A DNA stretch of 64,000 nt, taken from positions 6,332 to 70,331 of the forward strand of contig CALJVC010000050.1 of the NCBI GenBank assembly GCA_937974845.1. Reading direction: 5' to 3'. Positions 24,900-33,081 of this stretch are shown here, one piece after another (position 1 is the first letter of the stretch; every line of letters starts with the position of its first letter). A model generated the notes under the pieces. That model did not search any database. It saw only the letters and a list, made by a program, of their open reading frames with translations, and was not told the DNA's origin. Made by a program: the position numbers and the translations under genes. Source of the stretch: an uncultured Pseudogracilibacillus sp. Lineage in GTDB: Bacteria; Bacillota; Bacilli; Bacillales; Amphibacillaceae.

Positions 24900-25670
24900 A
24901 TGAAAACTTCTCAAATTCAAGATATGGATCAAATATGGAAGGAATGGTTAGAAACGCGGGATGAACATCTAGCCAATGATTTAATCGCCCATTACATGTA
25001 CATCGTCGATTACCATGTTGAGCGAATCGCTAGTCATATTCCCCAAAGCTTTGATCGAAAGGACTTGCATAGCTTAGGTTTGATGGGATTATACGATGCG
25101 TTAATGAAGTTCGAGCCAGATAGAAATTTAAAATTCTCAACTTACGCTACAATCCGAGTAAAGGGCTCGATCATCGATGGCCTAAGACGAGAAGATTGGT
25201 TACCCCGCTCCTTACGTGAGCAAACGAAAGAAATCGAAAGTACCCTGCAAAGCCTGGAGCAAGAACTCCAACGAACACCGACAGCAGAAGAAATTGCCCA
25301 AGAACTAAAAATAGATAAAAAAGTGGTCGAAGAGACTATGACCCATTCCCTCTTTGCGAATATTCTTTCGCTCGATGCAACCGTTGCTACTAATGAAGCA
25401 GACCAAGATACGGAAATGGCTGATATGATCGAAGATGATCGAGCAATCTCACCCGATGAAGAAGTGATGTTCAACGAATTAACGGAAGAATTGATTGAAG
25501 AAATTAAAAAATTAAACAAAAACGAACAGCTAGTTATTAGTCTTTTTTATGATAAGGAGCTTACCTTGACTGAAATTGGTGAAATATTAAATTTAACAAC
25601 CTCAAGGATCTCCCAAATTCACAAACAAGCGATTTTTAAATTGCGGAAAACGTTGTCGAAACTTATATAA
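24900..25670 (+). CDS. sigD: Flagellar RNA polymerase sigma factor SigD (sigma-28)
   Basis: This 256-residue sigma factor of the FliA/WhiG group starts at ATG 24900 after TTAGGGGGA. Region 2 has Asp-Leu-His-Ser-Leu-Gly-Leu-Met-Gly-Leu and Lys-Phe-Ser-Thr-Tyr-Ala. Region 4 has Leu-Thr-Glu-Ile-Gly-Glu-Ile-Leu-Asn-Leu-Thr and Ile-Ser-Gln-Ile-His. SigD drives late flagellar, autolysin and chemoreceptor genes and is held by FlgM (not in this window). Its place near the 3' end of the long operon matches B. subtilis, where distance from the promoter limits SigD level. Confidence 0.97.
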   Translation: MKTSQIQDMDQIWKEWLETRDEHLANDLIAHYMYIVDYHVERIASHIPQSFDRKDLHSLGLMGLYDALMKFEPDRNLKFSTYATIRVKGSIIDGLRREDWLPRSLREQTKEIESTLQSLEQELQRTPTAEEIAQELKIDKKVVEETMTHSLFANILSLDATVATNEADQDTEMADMIEDDRAISPDEEVMFNELTEELIEEIKKLNKNEQLVISLFYDKELTLTEIGEILNLTTSRISQIHKQAIFKLRKTLSKLI

Positions 25671-25699
25671 TTCGTAGATTTTCTTAAAGGAGTGAGAGC

Positions 25700-27091
25700 G
25701 TGCAAGTTCTGCAGGAATTGTTTAAAGTTGAGGTTACCTCAGACCGACTAGAAGCATCGCTTTCGTTTAGAAATCCGGATGTTTTGTTGGAAGCAGAGGA
25801 TCCAATAGAGCTCACAAAAGAATCTTTACTTTCATATTTAAAAAAACAAAATATACATTACGGTATTAAGCATCAAGTGGTTGAGGAAATTGTCGAACAA
25901 TTCCCAGAGATTAACTTACCAAAAGTCATCGCTGAAGGAAGTAAAGCTATAGATGGAGAGCCCGGTGAAATTACTTATCATTTTGATATGACAACTGAGG
26001 TGGAAAGGGAAGCTGAAGAAGACGAAAGCTTTGATTTTCGAGATGTAATGCGGATTCCGACGGTAGAAAAAGGAGAAAAGTTAGCGACGATTGTAGCACC
26101 GACTAAGGGTGAGGATGGAAAGACAGTACAGGGAACGGTTATTAAAGCACGCCCTGGAAAACCGGCCTTATTACGTCCGGGGAAAAATGTCAGCTTCGAC
26201 GAAGGGGAACAAAGCTTTTTTGCAGAAGTTGATGGTCAAGTATCCGTTATTAATAAACGGATTCATGTCCACGATGTGTACGAAGTAAATGAAAGTATTT
26301 CTATGAAAATAGGTAATATTGACTTTCCAGGAACGGTAATTATTCGTGGAGATGTGCCCACGGGATTTACAATAAAGGCGAGCGGTGATATTAAAATTTT
26401 TGGTTTAGTTGAAGCAGCAACGATTTTAGCCGAGGGAAGTGTGATGGTCTCGGAAGGTATTGCTGGTTTAGGTACGGGAACAATCGAGGCTGGAGAAGAT
26501 GTTCAAATTGGCTATATAAACCAAGGAAAGGTGAAGGCCGGCCATAATATTTTAGTAGAAAACTCCATCATGCATAGTGAATGTACGGCACAAAACGATA
26601 TTATTTGTCATCGGGGGAATATTGTCGGAGGAGTTATTTCGGCTGGTGGAGCTATTCAAGCGAACAATGTAGGAAACCGTATGAATACGAAAACGAACCT
26701 TTCTTTTGGAATGGATTATAAGCTGTTAGAGCGTCAAAAAGAATTGGATGATAAACTATCAACATTAGAAGATAACTATCAGAAGTTAAAGAAGTTGGAG
26801 GAAAATTACAAACAAATCGATCCTTCAACAATCGATCAAAAAATGCGAATAACGTTACTTCGTTTACAATACTCTTTAGAAAAAACCGTAGATCAAATTA
26901 AAGAACACAAAGAACAAATAGCTTCTATTAACGCCTCTTTAGGCGATGTTAATCGTGCGTATTTGAAAGTGAAAAAGACAATCTATCCAAACGTTACCGT
27001 GCAATTTGGTCGTTATAAACGAACGATTGACAAAGAGTTTTTCGATGTTACAATTGTAACAGATAAGAATGAAATCGTGATACGTAATTAA
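25700..27091 (+). CDS. DUF342/FapA-family polymer-forming protein
   Basis: This 463-residue protein starts at GTG 25700 (AAAGGAGTGAG upstream). The N-terminal half holds a FapA-type domain (Met-Arg-Ile-Pro-Thr-Val-Glu-Lys-Gly-Glu and Lys-Gly-Glu-Asp-Gly-Lys-Thr-Val-Gln-Gly). The centre (about 200-340) is a right-handed beta-helix rich in Gly-Asp-Val/Gly-Asn-Ile turns, and the end is a coiled coil (about 345-420) followed by a short beta segment. The biochemical role of the family is unclear. B. subtilis has no such gene between sigD and swrB. The location suggests a motility or envelope role, which is inference. Confidence 0.85.
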   Translation: MQVLQELFKVEVTSDRLEASLSFRNPDVLLEAEDPIELTKESLLSYLKKQNIHYGIKHQVVEEIVEQFPEINLPKVIAEGSKAIDGEPGEITYHFDMTTEVEREAEEDESFDFRDVMRIPTVEKGEKLATIVAPTKGEDGKTVQGTVIKARPGKPALLRPGKNVSFDEGEQSFFAEVDGQVSVINKRIHVHDVYEVNESISMKIGNIDFPGTVIIRGDVPTGFTIKASGDIKIFGLVEAATILAEGSVMVSEGIAGLGTGTIEAGEDVQIGYINQGKVKAGHNILVENSIMHSECTAQNDIICHRGNIVGGVISAGGAIQANNVGNRMNTKTNLSFGMDYKLLERQKELDDKLSTLEDNYQKLKKLEENYKQIDPSTIDQKMRITLLRLQYSLEKTVDQIKEHKEQIASINASLGDVNRAYLKVKKTIYPNVTVQFGRYKRTIDKEFFDVTIVTDKNEIVIRN

Positions 27092-27143
27092 TGAAGACCT
27101 TTTACACAGTAGCCTAACTTGATCAGTTAAAGGAAGGGATACT

Positions 27144-27470
27144 ATGGGATTACGAGCGCTTGAGATGCAAGTAGCTATACCTCGTTCGCAAGATGCGAGT
27201 AAGATGCAGGAACAGTTATCCCGTCAAGGGCAACAATTCCAAGAGACCTTGACTGAACAACGGTTGCGTGAAGAAGTAATTAAACGTCATCAAACGAATC
27301 GTCATGAGGGAGTTTTAAAGCGGGACGTGTTAGATGATGAAGCACGAAGACGTCATCGTAAGGGAGAGGCGCTACAGAAAAAAAAGAAAAAGACAGAAAT
27401 GGCTACTCGCCCTATCTCCCCACAGATGAAGCATCCATATTTAGGAAGACAAATCGACTGGAGTGGCTAG
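27144..27470 (+). CDS. Small basic flagellar-operon protein of unknown function
   Basis: This 108-residue protein has a Gln/Glu/Arg-rich helical N-terminal part and a Lys-rich run (Lys-Lys-Lys-Lys-Lys near 78-83). It ends in His-Pro-Tyr-Leu-Gly-Arg-Gln-Ile-Asp-Trp-Ser-Gly. I recall similar C-terminal ends in hypothetical proteins encoded after sigD in other Bacillaceae, but cannot name a domain. AGGAAGGGA precedes the ATG. It is close to the upstream DUF342 gene (52 bases) and its stop lies 13 bases before the swrB-like start, so it is part of the same operon. No signal peptide or membrane segment is visible. Confidence 0.75.
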   Translation: MGLRALEMQVAIPRSQDASKMQEQLSRQGQQFQETLTEQRLREEVIKRHQTNRHEGVLKRDVLDDEARRRHRKGEALQKKKKKTEMATRPISPQMKHPYLGRQIDWSG

Positions 27471-27483
27471 GAAGGGAAAGTAC

Positions 27484-27936
27484 ATGACATCATTTTTATT
27501 GTTAGTGAGTTTTTTAATCCATCTTTTACTGATTATTGCTGTATACCATTTATATGATAAATTAAAACAGACAAAAACAGCCCAGGCGGACGAGCTAAAG
27601 GAGATGCTTGCCTCTTTTATGGAAGAAATTCGTGAGGAAAATCAAAAGCTAGAAGAAAACTTGCGGAAAGAGAGAGAATCTCGCCATATAAGGGATCACG
27701 TTGCAAGGACAAGGCTAATGTCTGAGTCGGAGCTAAAGCAATCCTATAGCAAGGGGCCTAAGGAAGAGCCCTTGATGCCACCTCCAGAGATACAAGCCGG
27801 CGAACAAGTAGAAACATCTTTAGAAAGTAAAGTGCTTCAACTAAAGCAAGAGGGAAAGTCCGTCGAAGAAATTGCTAAACAATTAAATCGGGGCAAGACT
27901 GAAATTGACTTATTGCTCAAATTACATCAAAAGTAA
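27484..27936 (+). CDS. swrB: SwrB-like swarming/flagellar assembly protein (YlxL)
   Basis: From ATG 27484 (AGGAAGGGA 6 bases upstream) the product is 150 residues. It has a single N-terminal transmembrane helix, a charged coiled coil (about 30-70) and a C-terminal helix-turn-helix-like segment (Val-Glu-Glu-Ile-Ala-Lys-Gln-Leu-Asn-Arg-Gly). This layout and the position as last gene before rpsB match B. subtilis SwrB, which promotes export-gate maturation and SigD activity. An in-frame GTG at 27463 overlaps the upstream gene. Sequence similarity is modest, so the symbol rests partly on synteny. Confidence 0.75.
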   Translation: MTSFLLLVSFLIHLLLIIAVYHLYDKLKQTKTAQADELKEMLASFMEEIREENQKLEENLRKERESRHIRDHVARTRLMSESELKQSYSKGPKEEPLMPPPEIQAGEQVETSLESKVLQLKQEGKSVEEIAKQLNRGKTEIDLLLKLHQK

Positions 27937-27943
27937 TGGGAGT

Positions 27944-27976
27944 AAAAGGATTTGGCCTGGGCCGAATCCTTTTTTC
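27944..27976 (+). terminator. Rho-independent terminator closing the fla/che operon
   Basis: AAAAGGATTTGGCC pairs with GGCCGAATCCTTTT around a very small loop, with one G-U pair, and is followed directly by T residues. It lies 8 bases after the swrB-like stop. It is the first strong terminator seen from the window start, so the flagellar genes upstream are probably one transcript. Confidence 0.9.
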
Positions 27977-27995
27977 ATAGATTAGGGGAATTTTC

Positions 27996-28024
27996 TTGCT
28001 AATCGATGCCCTTTATGGTAATTT
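27996..28024 (+). promoter_or_regulatory. Candidate sigma-A promoter for rpsB
   Basis: TTGCTA (27996-28001) and TAATTT (28019-28024) are separated by 17 bases and lie between the fla/che terminator and rpsB. The leader to rpsB would be about 110 bases and contains a small CTGC-GTAT-GCAG hairpin. S2 leaders are autoregulated in several bacteria, but I cannot match a known S2 motif here. Confidence 0.45.
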
Positions 28025-28139
28025 AATTAGGGTAATAATTAATCTATTACACACACTTAACAATTTACACATAGGTGCTGCGTATGCAGTCATGGGTAAA
28101 GATGCGTTAAGTGGAGGTAAAACCAAGAGGAGGATTTTC

Positions 28140-28931
28140 ATGTCAATTATTTCAATGAAGCAACTGTTAGAAGCTGGGGTCCATTTCGGTCACCAAACTC
28201 GCCGTTGGAACCCAAAAATGAAGCCTTACATTTTCACTGAAAGAAATGGAATTTACATTATTGACCTACAGAAAACGGTCAAAAAAATCGAAGAAGCATA
28301 TGAGTTTGTAAGACAGCTTGCTGCTGACGGTGGAAAGGTTCTATTTGTCGGTACGAAGAAGCAAGCGCAAGACTCTGTTAAAGAAGAAGCGACACGTTCA
28401 GGTATGTTCTATGTTAACCAGCGTTGGTTAGGTGGAACGTTAACGAACTTTAAAACAATCCGTAAGCGAATCAACCGTCTAAACGAAATCGAAAAGATGG
28501 AAGAAGACGGAACTTTTGATGTCCTACCGAAAAAAGAAACAATTAATTTAATGCGTGAAAAGGAACGTTTACTCAAGTTCCTCGGTGGAATTCGCGAGAT
28601 GGACGAATTACCTGATGCGGTATTTATTATCGATCCGCGTAAAGAAAATATTGCGGTAGCAGAAGCTAGAAAGTTAAATATTCCAATTGTTGGAATTGTT
28701 GATACAAACTGTGATCCAGACGAGATCGATTACATTATCCCAGCAAATGATGATGCGATTCGTGCCGTACGCTTACTAACATCTACTATTGCCGATGCGA
28801 TTATCGAAGGCAAGCAAGGAATGGAAGAAGACACGGTGAAGGAAGAGGACGCAAAGCAAGAAGAAACGGTAGAGACCTCGCAAGAAGAGGTTACCGAAGC
28901 ACAAACTGAAGAAGCCGAATCAGCTGAGTAA
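28140..28931 (+). CDS. rpsB: 30S ribosomal protein S2 with an acidic C-terminal tail
   Basis: I start this at ATG 28140 (GAGGAGGA upstream), giving 263 residues beginning Met-Ser-Ile-Ile-Ser-Met-Lys-Gln-Leu-Leu-Glu-Ala-Gly-Val-His-Phe-Gly-His. S2 signatures are present, including Asn-Pro-Lys-Met-Lys-Pro-Tyr-Ile-Phe and Asp-Thr-Asn-Cys-Asp-Pro. Residues from about 228 on form a Glu-rich tail that makes the protein longer than typical Bacillus S2 (about 246). S2 binds the small subunit late and recruits S1-like contacts. It is followed by a terminator hairpin, then tsf. Confidence 0.98.
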   Translation: MSIISMKQLLEAGVHFGHQTRRWNPKMKPYIFTERNGIYIIDLQKTVKKIEEAYEFVRQLAADGGKVLFVGTKKQAQDSVKEEATRSGMFYVNQRWLGGTLTNFKTIRKRINRLNEIEKMEEDGTFDVLPKKETINLMREKERLLKFLGGIREMDELPDAVFIIDPRKENIAVAEARKLNIPIVGIVDTNCDPDEIDYIIPANDDAIRAVRLLTSTIADAIIEGKQGMEEDTVKEEDAKQEETVETSQEEVTEAQTEEAESAE

Positions 28932-28943
28932 GGTAGAAGAAAT

Positions 28944-28984
28944 AAGGTGATAATAGGGGATAGCATCCGATTATCACCTTTTTT
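28944..28984 (+). terminator. Intrinsic terminator between rpsB and tsf
   Basis: AAGGTGATAAT (28944-28954) pairs perfectly with ATTATCACCTT (28970-28980), with an inner GGAT/ATCC extension, and is followed by a run of T residues (28979-28984). It lies 13 bases after the rpsB stop. It could end or attenuate rpsB transcripts before tsf. I see no clear promoter between it and tsf. Confidence 0.85.
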
Positions 28985-29027
28985 AAAGATAGATACGTAT
29001 TCGATTTGATTATTAGGAGGATGAATA

Positions 29028-29912
29028 ATGGCAATTACAGCGAAAATGGTTAAAGAGTTACGGGAAAAAACTGGCGCAGGAATGATGGATTGTAAAAAAG
29101 CGCTTCAAGAAACTAACGGAAATATGGAAGATGCGATCGATTACTTAAGAAAAAGTGGTGCAGCCCAAGCAGCTAAAAAGGCTGACCGTATCGCGGCGGA
29201 AGGTACGACTTATATTGGAGTAGACGGTAATGATGCTGTCCTCGTTGAAGTTAACTGTGAAACAGACTTTGTTACAAAGAACGACACGTTCCAACAACTT
29301 GTTAAAGAGCTTGGTACACATATTCTTGCAAAGAAGCCAAAGACAGTAGAAGAAGCTCTAGAACAGCAAATGGAAGGTAAAGAGGAGACCGTTCAAGAAA
29401 CAATCAACAATGCTGTTGCGACAATTGGTGAAAAGTTAACTTTACGTCGATTTGCACTCTTATCTAAATCAGACGACGATGTTTTTGGCTCCTATTTACA
29501 CATGGGTGGTCGCATCGGTGCACTTGTTCTATTAGAAGGTTCATCAAACGAAGAGTTAGCGAAGGATGTAGCTATGCATATTGCAGCTATCAATCCGAAA
29601 TATATTGCCCGTGAAGACGTAGCTCAAGATGAAGTTGAGCGTGAGCGTAACGTATTAACAGAACAAGCGTTAAATGAAGGTAAACCAGAACATATTGTTG
29701 AAAAAATGGTAGAAGGCCGTTTAAACCGCTTCTTTGAAGGCATTTGTCTTTTAGAGCAAGACTTTGTTAAAGACCCTGACACGAAAGTGAAAAAACTTGT
29801 TGAAAAAGAGGGTACAAAAGTAAAAGAATTTGCTCGTTTTGAAGTCGGTGAAGGAATCGAGAAAAAAGAAGAAGATTTCGCTGAAGAAGTACGCAGTCAA
29901 ATGAAACAGTAA
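29028..29912 (+). CDS. tsf: Elongation factor Ts
   Basis: This 294-residue protein begins with the UBA-like domain Val-Lys-Glu-Leu-Arg-Glu-Lys-Thr-Gly-Ala-Gly-Met-Met-Asp-Cys-Lys-Lys-Ala and contains Val-Asn-Cys-Glu-Thr-Asp-Phe-Val, the family signature. The rest forms the EF-Tu-binding core. EF-Ts exchanges GDP for GTP on EF-Tu. AGGAGG lies just upstream of ATG 29028. It follows rpsB as in most bacteria. Confidence 0.98.
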   Translation: MAITAKMVKELREKTGAGMMDCKKALQETNGNMEDAIDYLRKSGAAQAAKKADRIAAEGTTYIGVDGNDAVLVEVNCETDFVTKNDTFQQLVKELGTHILAKKPKTVEEALEQQMEGKEETVQETINNAVATIGEKLTLRRFALLSKSDDDVFGSYLHMGGRIGALVLLEGSSNEELAKDVAMHIAAINPKYIAREDVAQDEVERERNVLTEQALNEGKPEHIVEKMVEGRLNRFFEGICLLEQDFVKDPDTKVKKLVEKEGTKVKEFARFEVGEGIEKKEEDFAEEVRSQMKQ

Positions 29913-29918
29913 AGTATT

Positions 29919-29942
29919 TAGGGGACACCTCGGTGTTCCCTA
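29919..29942 (+). terminator. Hairpin after tsf (possible weak terminator)
   Basis: TAGGGGACACC (29919-29929) pairs with GGTGTTCCCTA (29932-29942) with one G-U pair and a 2-base gap. The following bases (TTTCTAAATG) give only a weak U-run, so termination is probably partial. It lies 6 bases after the tsf stop and before pyrH. Confidence 0.55.
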
Positions 29943-29995
29943 TTTCTAAATGATATACTAAACATAAGAAGAATACAGCTATTTTGGAGGTTACT

Positions 29996-30715
29996 ATGAC
30001 AACGCGTTATCAACGAATCGTATTGAAGTTAAGTGGAGAAGCCTTAAGCGGTGATAAAGGATTTGGCCTCGACCCTAAGGTTGTGAAGTCGATTGCAGAG
30101 GAGATCAAAGAAGTTGCAGAGTTAGGAGTAGAAATTGCTGTCGTTGTCGGCGGTGGAAATATTTGGCGTGGCCGTGTAGGTAGCGAAATGGGAATGGAAA
30201 GGGCAAATGCTGACTATATGGGAATGCTAGCTACTGTTATGAACTCCTTAGCCCTACAAGATAGTTTAGAAGCGATTGGTATTCCTACTCGAGTGCAAAC
30301 TTCTATCGAAATGCGCCAAGTTGCAGAACCTTACATAAGACGTAAAGCGGTACGTCATCTTGAAAAGAAGCGCGTTGTAATCTTCGCGGCCGGAACGGGA
30401 AATCCTTATTTTTCAACGGATACGACTGCAGCCTTACGTGCTGCTGAAATCGAAGCTGATGTGATTTTAATGGCGAAAAACAATGTCGATGGTGTATATA
30501 GTGATGATCCAAAAATAAATAAAAATGCCAAAAAATACGATCACCTATCCTATATGGATATGTTAAATGAAGGCTTAGCGGTAATGGATTCAACTGCTTC
30601 CTCACTCTGTATGGATAACGATATTCCACTCATCGTATTCTCTGTTACAGAACCAGGAAATATTAAGAGAGTTGTTCAGGGAGAAACTCTCGGTACAACG
30701 ATAAGGGGGAAATAA
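29996..30715 (+). CDS. pyrH: Uridylate kinase (UMP kinase)
   Basis: From ATG 29996 (GGAGG at 29986-29990) the product is 239 residues. It has the amino-acid-kinase fold motifs Leu-Lys-Leu-Ser-Gly-Glu-Ala-Leu, Val-Val-Gly-Gly-Gly-Asn-Ile-Trp-Arg-Gly and Phe-Ala-Ala-Gly-Thr-Gly-Asn-Pro-Tyr-Phe-Ser-Thr-Asp-Thr-Thr. It phosphorylates UMP to UDP using ATP, is usually hexameric and is controlled by GTP and UTP. It is followed 1 base later by frr. Confidence 0.98.
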   Translation: MTTRYQRIVLKLSGEALSGDKGFGLDPKVVKSIAEEIKEVAELGVEIAVVVGGGNIWRGRVGSEMGMERANADYMGMLATVMNSLALQDSLEAIGIPTRVQTSIEMRQVAEPYIRRKAVRHLEKKRVVIFAAGTGNPYFSTDTTAALRAAEIEADVILMAKNNVDGVYSDDPKINKNAKKYDHLSYMDMLNEGLAVMDSTASSLCMDNDIPLIVFSVTEPGNIKRVVQGETLGTTIRGK

Positions 30716-30716
30716 A

Positions 30717-31274
30717 ATGCCACAACAAATATTAAAAGAAATGAAAAGTAAAATGGAAGATGCTGTCCAAGCTTTAACTCGTAACTTAGCGACTGTACGA
30801 GCAGGACGAGCGAATCCATCTTTACTGGATAATGTATATGTTGAATATTATGGTACACAAACACCTTTAAATCAGCTCGCTAGTGTCGGTGCTCCTGAAG
30901 CCCGTTTGTTAGTCATTACACCCTTTGATAAATCAGCAATCGGCGAGATTGAAAAGGCAATACAAAAAGCCGATCTCGGTTTGTCACCTTCTAGTGATGG
31001 AAACGTCGTTCGTTTAAATATTCCACCATTGACGGAAGAAAGACGCCGTGAGTTAACACGGGTCGTCGGGAAGTATGCTGAAGAATCTCGAATTCAAATC
31101 CGAAATCTCCGTCGGGAAGCAAACGATCAGTTGCGGGAGATGGAAAAGGCTGGAGATTTAACGGAAGACGAATTAAGAAAGAACGAAGAGAACGTGCAAA
31201 AAGAAACGGATCAATTTATCGCTAAAGTTGATGAGATTGCTAAAGCAAAAGAAGACGAAATTATGGAAGTGTAA
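30717..31274 (+). CDS. frr: Ribosome recycling factor
   Basis: This 185-residue protein has the RRF signatures Val-Arg-Ala-Gly-Arg-Ala-Asn-Pro and Ile-Pro-Pro-Leu-Thr-Glu-Glu-Arg-Arg-Arg-Glu-Leu, and long helices in the tRNA-mimic domain I. It splits post-termination ribosomes with EF-G. AAGGGGG precedes ATG 30717. A strong hairpin follows the stop. Confidence 0.98.
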   Translation: MPQQILKEMKSKMEDAVQALTRNLATVRAGRANPSLLDNVYVEYYGTQTPLNQLASVGAPEARLLVITPFDKSAIGEIEKAIQKADLGLSPSSDGNVVRLNIPPLTEERRRELTRVVGKYAEESRIQIRNLRREANDQLREMEKAGDLTEDELRKNEENVQKETDQFIAKVDEIAKAKEDEIMEV

Positions 31275-31283
31275 GTATATGGA

Positions 31284-31329
31284 AAAGACCCTCTTAAGAC
31301 GATTGATAAAAGAGGGTCTTTCGCTTTTC
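31284..31329 (+). terminator. Terminator hairpin after frr
   Basis: AAAGACCCTCTT (31284-31295) pairs perfectly over 12 bases with AAGAGGGTCTTT (31310-31321). The stem ends in TTT and is followed by the T-rich tract CGCTTTTCG. It lies 10 bases after the frr stop. Confidence 0.8.
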
Positions 31330-31360
31330 GATTTATTTTATCGTTTCGCCCATTGTTTTC

Positions 31361-31390
31361 TTTACATAATGAAGATAAATCGATTATACT
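31361..31390 (+). promoter_or_regulatory. Candidate sigma-A promoter for uppS-cdsA-rasP
   Basis: TTTACA (31361-31366) and TATACT (31385-31390) are separated by 18 bases. They lie between the frr terminator and uppS in an AT-rich stretch. The implied leader to ATG 31503 is about 105 bases, in which I see no known riboswitch. Confidence 0.6.
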
Positions 31391-31502
31391 TTATGAAGAG
31401 CATATACTAAGGATAAATGGTATGGGCAAATTTTGAAGCTTATCGTGCCGTATGTCGTTATGATGTACATTAAAGGCATATATTCCTTTTGGGGGACGAA
31501 TC

Positions 31503-32285
31503 ATGTCGATAAAATTACCTTTTTTTAATAAAAAAGATTCCGAAATAAAAGAAACTATACAAGATGAATTGCTTGAAGATAAGTTGCCAAAACACGTCGC
31601 AATTATCATGGATGGAAATGGACGTTGGGCGAATAAACGAGGTTTACCTAGAGTTGCCGGTCATAAAGAGGGAATGGAAGTCGTACAGCGAATTGTTAGA
31701 ACAGCTGTACGTTATAAGATAGAAATTTTAACGATGTATGCTTTTTCTACTGAAAACTGGAAACGACCAAAGCAAGAGGTGGACTATTTACTTCGTCTAC
31801 CGAAAATGTTTTTAAATGTTTATTTGCCGGAACTAGTAGAAAAGAATGTCAAAGTAAATATGATTGGTTCACTCGATTCCTTACCTGACCATACGAAAGA
31901 AGCGGTTCAAGAAGCTATGGAGAAGACGAAGCATAACACAGGTTTACTGTTGAACTTTGCCTTAAATTATGGTGGGAGAAATGAAATCATCCATGCTATC
32001 GGTCGGATGGTGACGGATATTGAAAAGGGTAAGGTGAAAAAGGAGCATATTACAGAGGAGCTTTTTAGTACGTATTTATATACCAATGATTTTTGTGATC
32101 CGGATCTCATCATTCGAACGAGCGGAGAGCAACGTTTAAGCAACTTTTTATTGTGGCAATCGGCCTATTCTGAGTTTTGGTTTACAAAGGTGTTATGGCC
32201 TGATTTTACAGAAGAGATGTTTGTGCAAGCTTTATATGATTATCAAAATCGAACCCGTCGTTACGGTGGCGTATCTTACGATTAG
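31503..32285 (+). CDS. uppS: Undecaprenyl diphosphate synthase (cis-prenyltransferase)
   Basis: This 260-residue protein has the UPPS motifs: Ile-Met-Asp-Gly-Asn-Gly-Arg-Trp with catalytic Asp37, Ala-Gly-His-Lys-Glu-Gly, Tyr-Ala-Phe-Ser-Thr-Glu-Asn-Trp and Asp-Leu-Ile-Ile-Arg-Thr-Ser-Gly-Glu. It makes C55 undecaprenyl diphosphate for cell wall lipid carriers from farnesyl and isopentenyl diphosphate. TTGGGGGA precedes the ATG. An N-terminal extension of about 30 residues is highly charged. Confidence 0.98.
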   Translation: MSIKLPFFNKKDSEIKETIQDELLEDKLPKHVAIIMDGNGRWANKRGLPRVAGHKEGMEVVQRIVRTAVRYKIEILTMYAFSTENWKRPKQEVDYLLRLPKMFLNVYLPELVEKNVKVNMIGSLDSLPDHTKEAVQEAMEKTKHNTGLLLNFALNYGGRNEIIHAIGRMVTDIEKGKVKKEHITEELFSTYLYTNDFCDPDLIIRTSGEQRLSNFLLWQSAYSEFWFTKVLWPDFTEEMFVQALYDYQNRTRRYGGVSYD

Positions 32286-32298
32286 GAGTCGAACATAG

Positions 32299-33081
32299 AT
32301 GAAACAAAGAATAATAACGGCGATTATAGGAATATTAATCGTCATACCTATTATATTATATGGTAGTTGGCCCTTTACACTAACCGTGTATTTTTTAGCT
32401 ACAGTAGCTCTGTATGAATTACTTAGAATGTTTTCATTCAAACGGCCTTTGATTTTGGCTTTAACTGTTTTTTTCCTTTGGAGCTTTATTTTTTTTCAAG
32501 GAGAATATCATTTTTCTCACACACTTATTGATGTTAAAGGCCTACTTCTGTTTTATTTACTCGTTTATCTCATACTTGTCGTCCTATCTAAAAATAAATT
32601 TACGATTAATGATGTGAGTCGTTTACTCTTTGCAATCCTATTCCTAGGCTTTAGTTTCCACTATATGTTGTATGTTCGGGAGTATGGCTTACATTTATTT
32701 TTATTTATTTTATTTGTCATCTGGGCGACAGATACTGGGGCTTATTTTACCGGTCGACGCTTCGGAAAGAGGAAACTTTGGCCTGCAATCAGTCCAAATA
32801 AAACGATTGGCGGTGCCCTCGGTGGGATTCTTTTCGCCTTAATTGTTGCCAACGTTTTCCATCTTTTCTATTCTTTCGACCTATCTTTTTTCGCCTTAAA
32901 TGGCGTGGCCTTACTTATTTCGATTTTTGGACAACTAGGGGATCTAGTCGCTTCGAGTATGAAGCGGGCTTATGATATTAAGGATTTCGGTCGTATTTTC
33001 CCTGGTCATGGTGGAGTGCTAGACCGGCTCGATAGCTTTATCTTTGTGTTATTATTATTACAGATGCTTAATATCTTTTAA
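32299..33081 (+). CDS. cdsA: Phosphatidate cytidylyltransferase
   Basis: This 260-residue protein has about seven transmembrane helices and the C-terminal CdsA signature Lys-Asp-Phe-Gly-Arg-Ile-Phe-Pro-Gly-His-Gly-Gly-Val-Leu-Asp-Arg-Leu-Asp. Ser-Pro-Asn-Lys-Thr-Ile-Gly-Gly is also kept. It makes CDP-diacylglycerol, the precursor used by PgsA further downstream. ATG 32299 is 13 bases after uppS. In B. subtilis dxr follows cdsA, but here only 54 bases separate cdsA from rasP. Confidence 0.98.
   Translation: MKQRIITAIIGILIVIPIILYGSWPFTLTVYFLATVALYELLRMFSFKRPLILALTVFFLWSFIFFQGEYHFSHTLIDVKGLLLFYLLVYLILVVLSKNKFTINDVSRLLFAILFLGFSFHYMLYVREYGLHLFLFILFVIWATDTGAYFTGRRFGKRKLWPAISPNKTIGGALGGILFALIVANVFHLFYSFDLSFFALNGVALLISIFGQLGDLVASSMKRAYDIKDFGRIFPGHGGVLDRLDSFIFVLLLLQMLNIF

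Noticed and set aside
27996..28139. N-terminal extension of S2 upstream of ATG 28140
   Set aside because: S2 homologues start at the Met-Ser-Ile-Ile-Ser equivalent, a GAGGAGGA site precedes ATG 28140, and the upstream part overlaps the likely promoter and leader.
31228..31410. 60-codon + strand frame after frr
   Set aside because: It runs through the frr terminator hairpin and the uppS promoter and has no ribosome-binding site.
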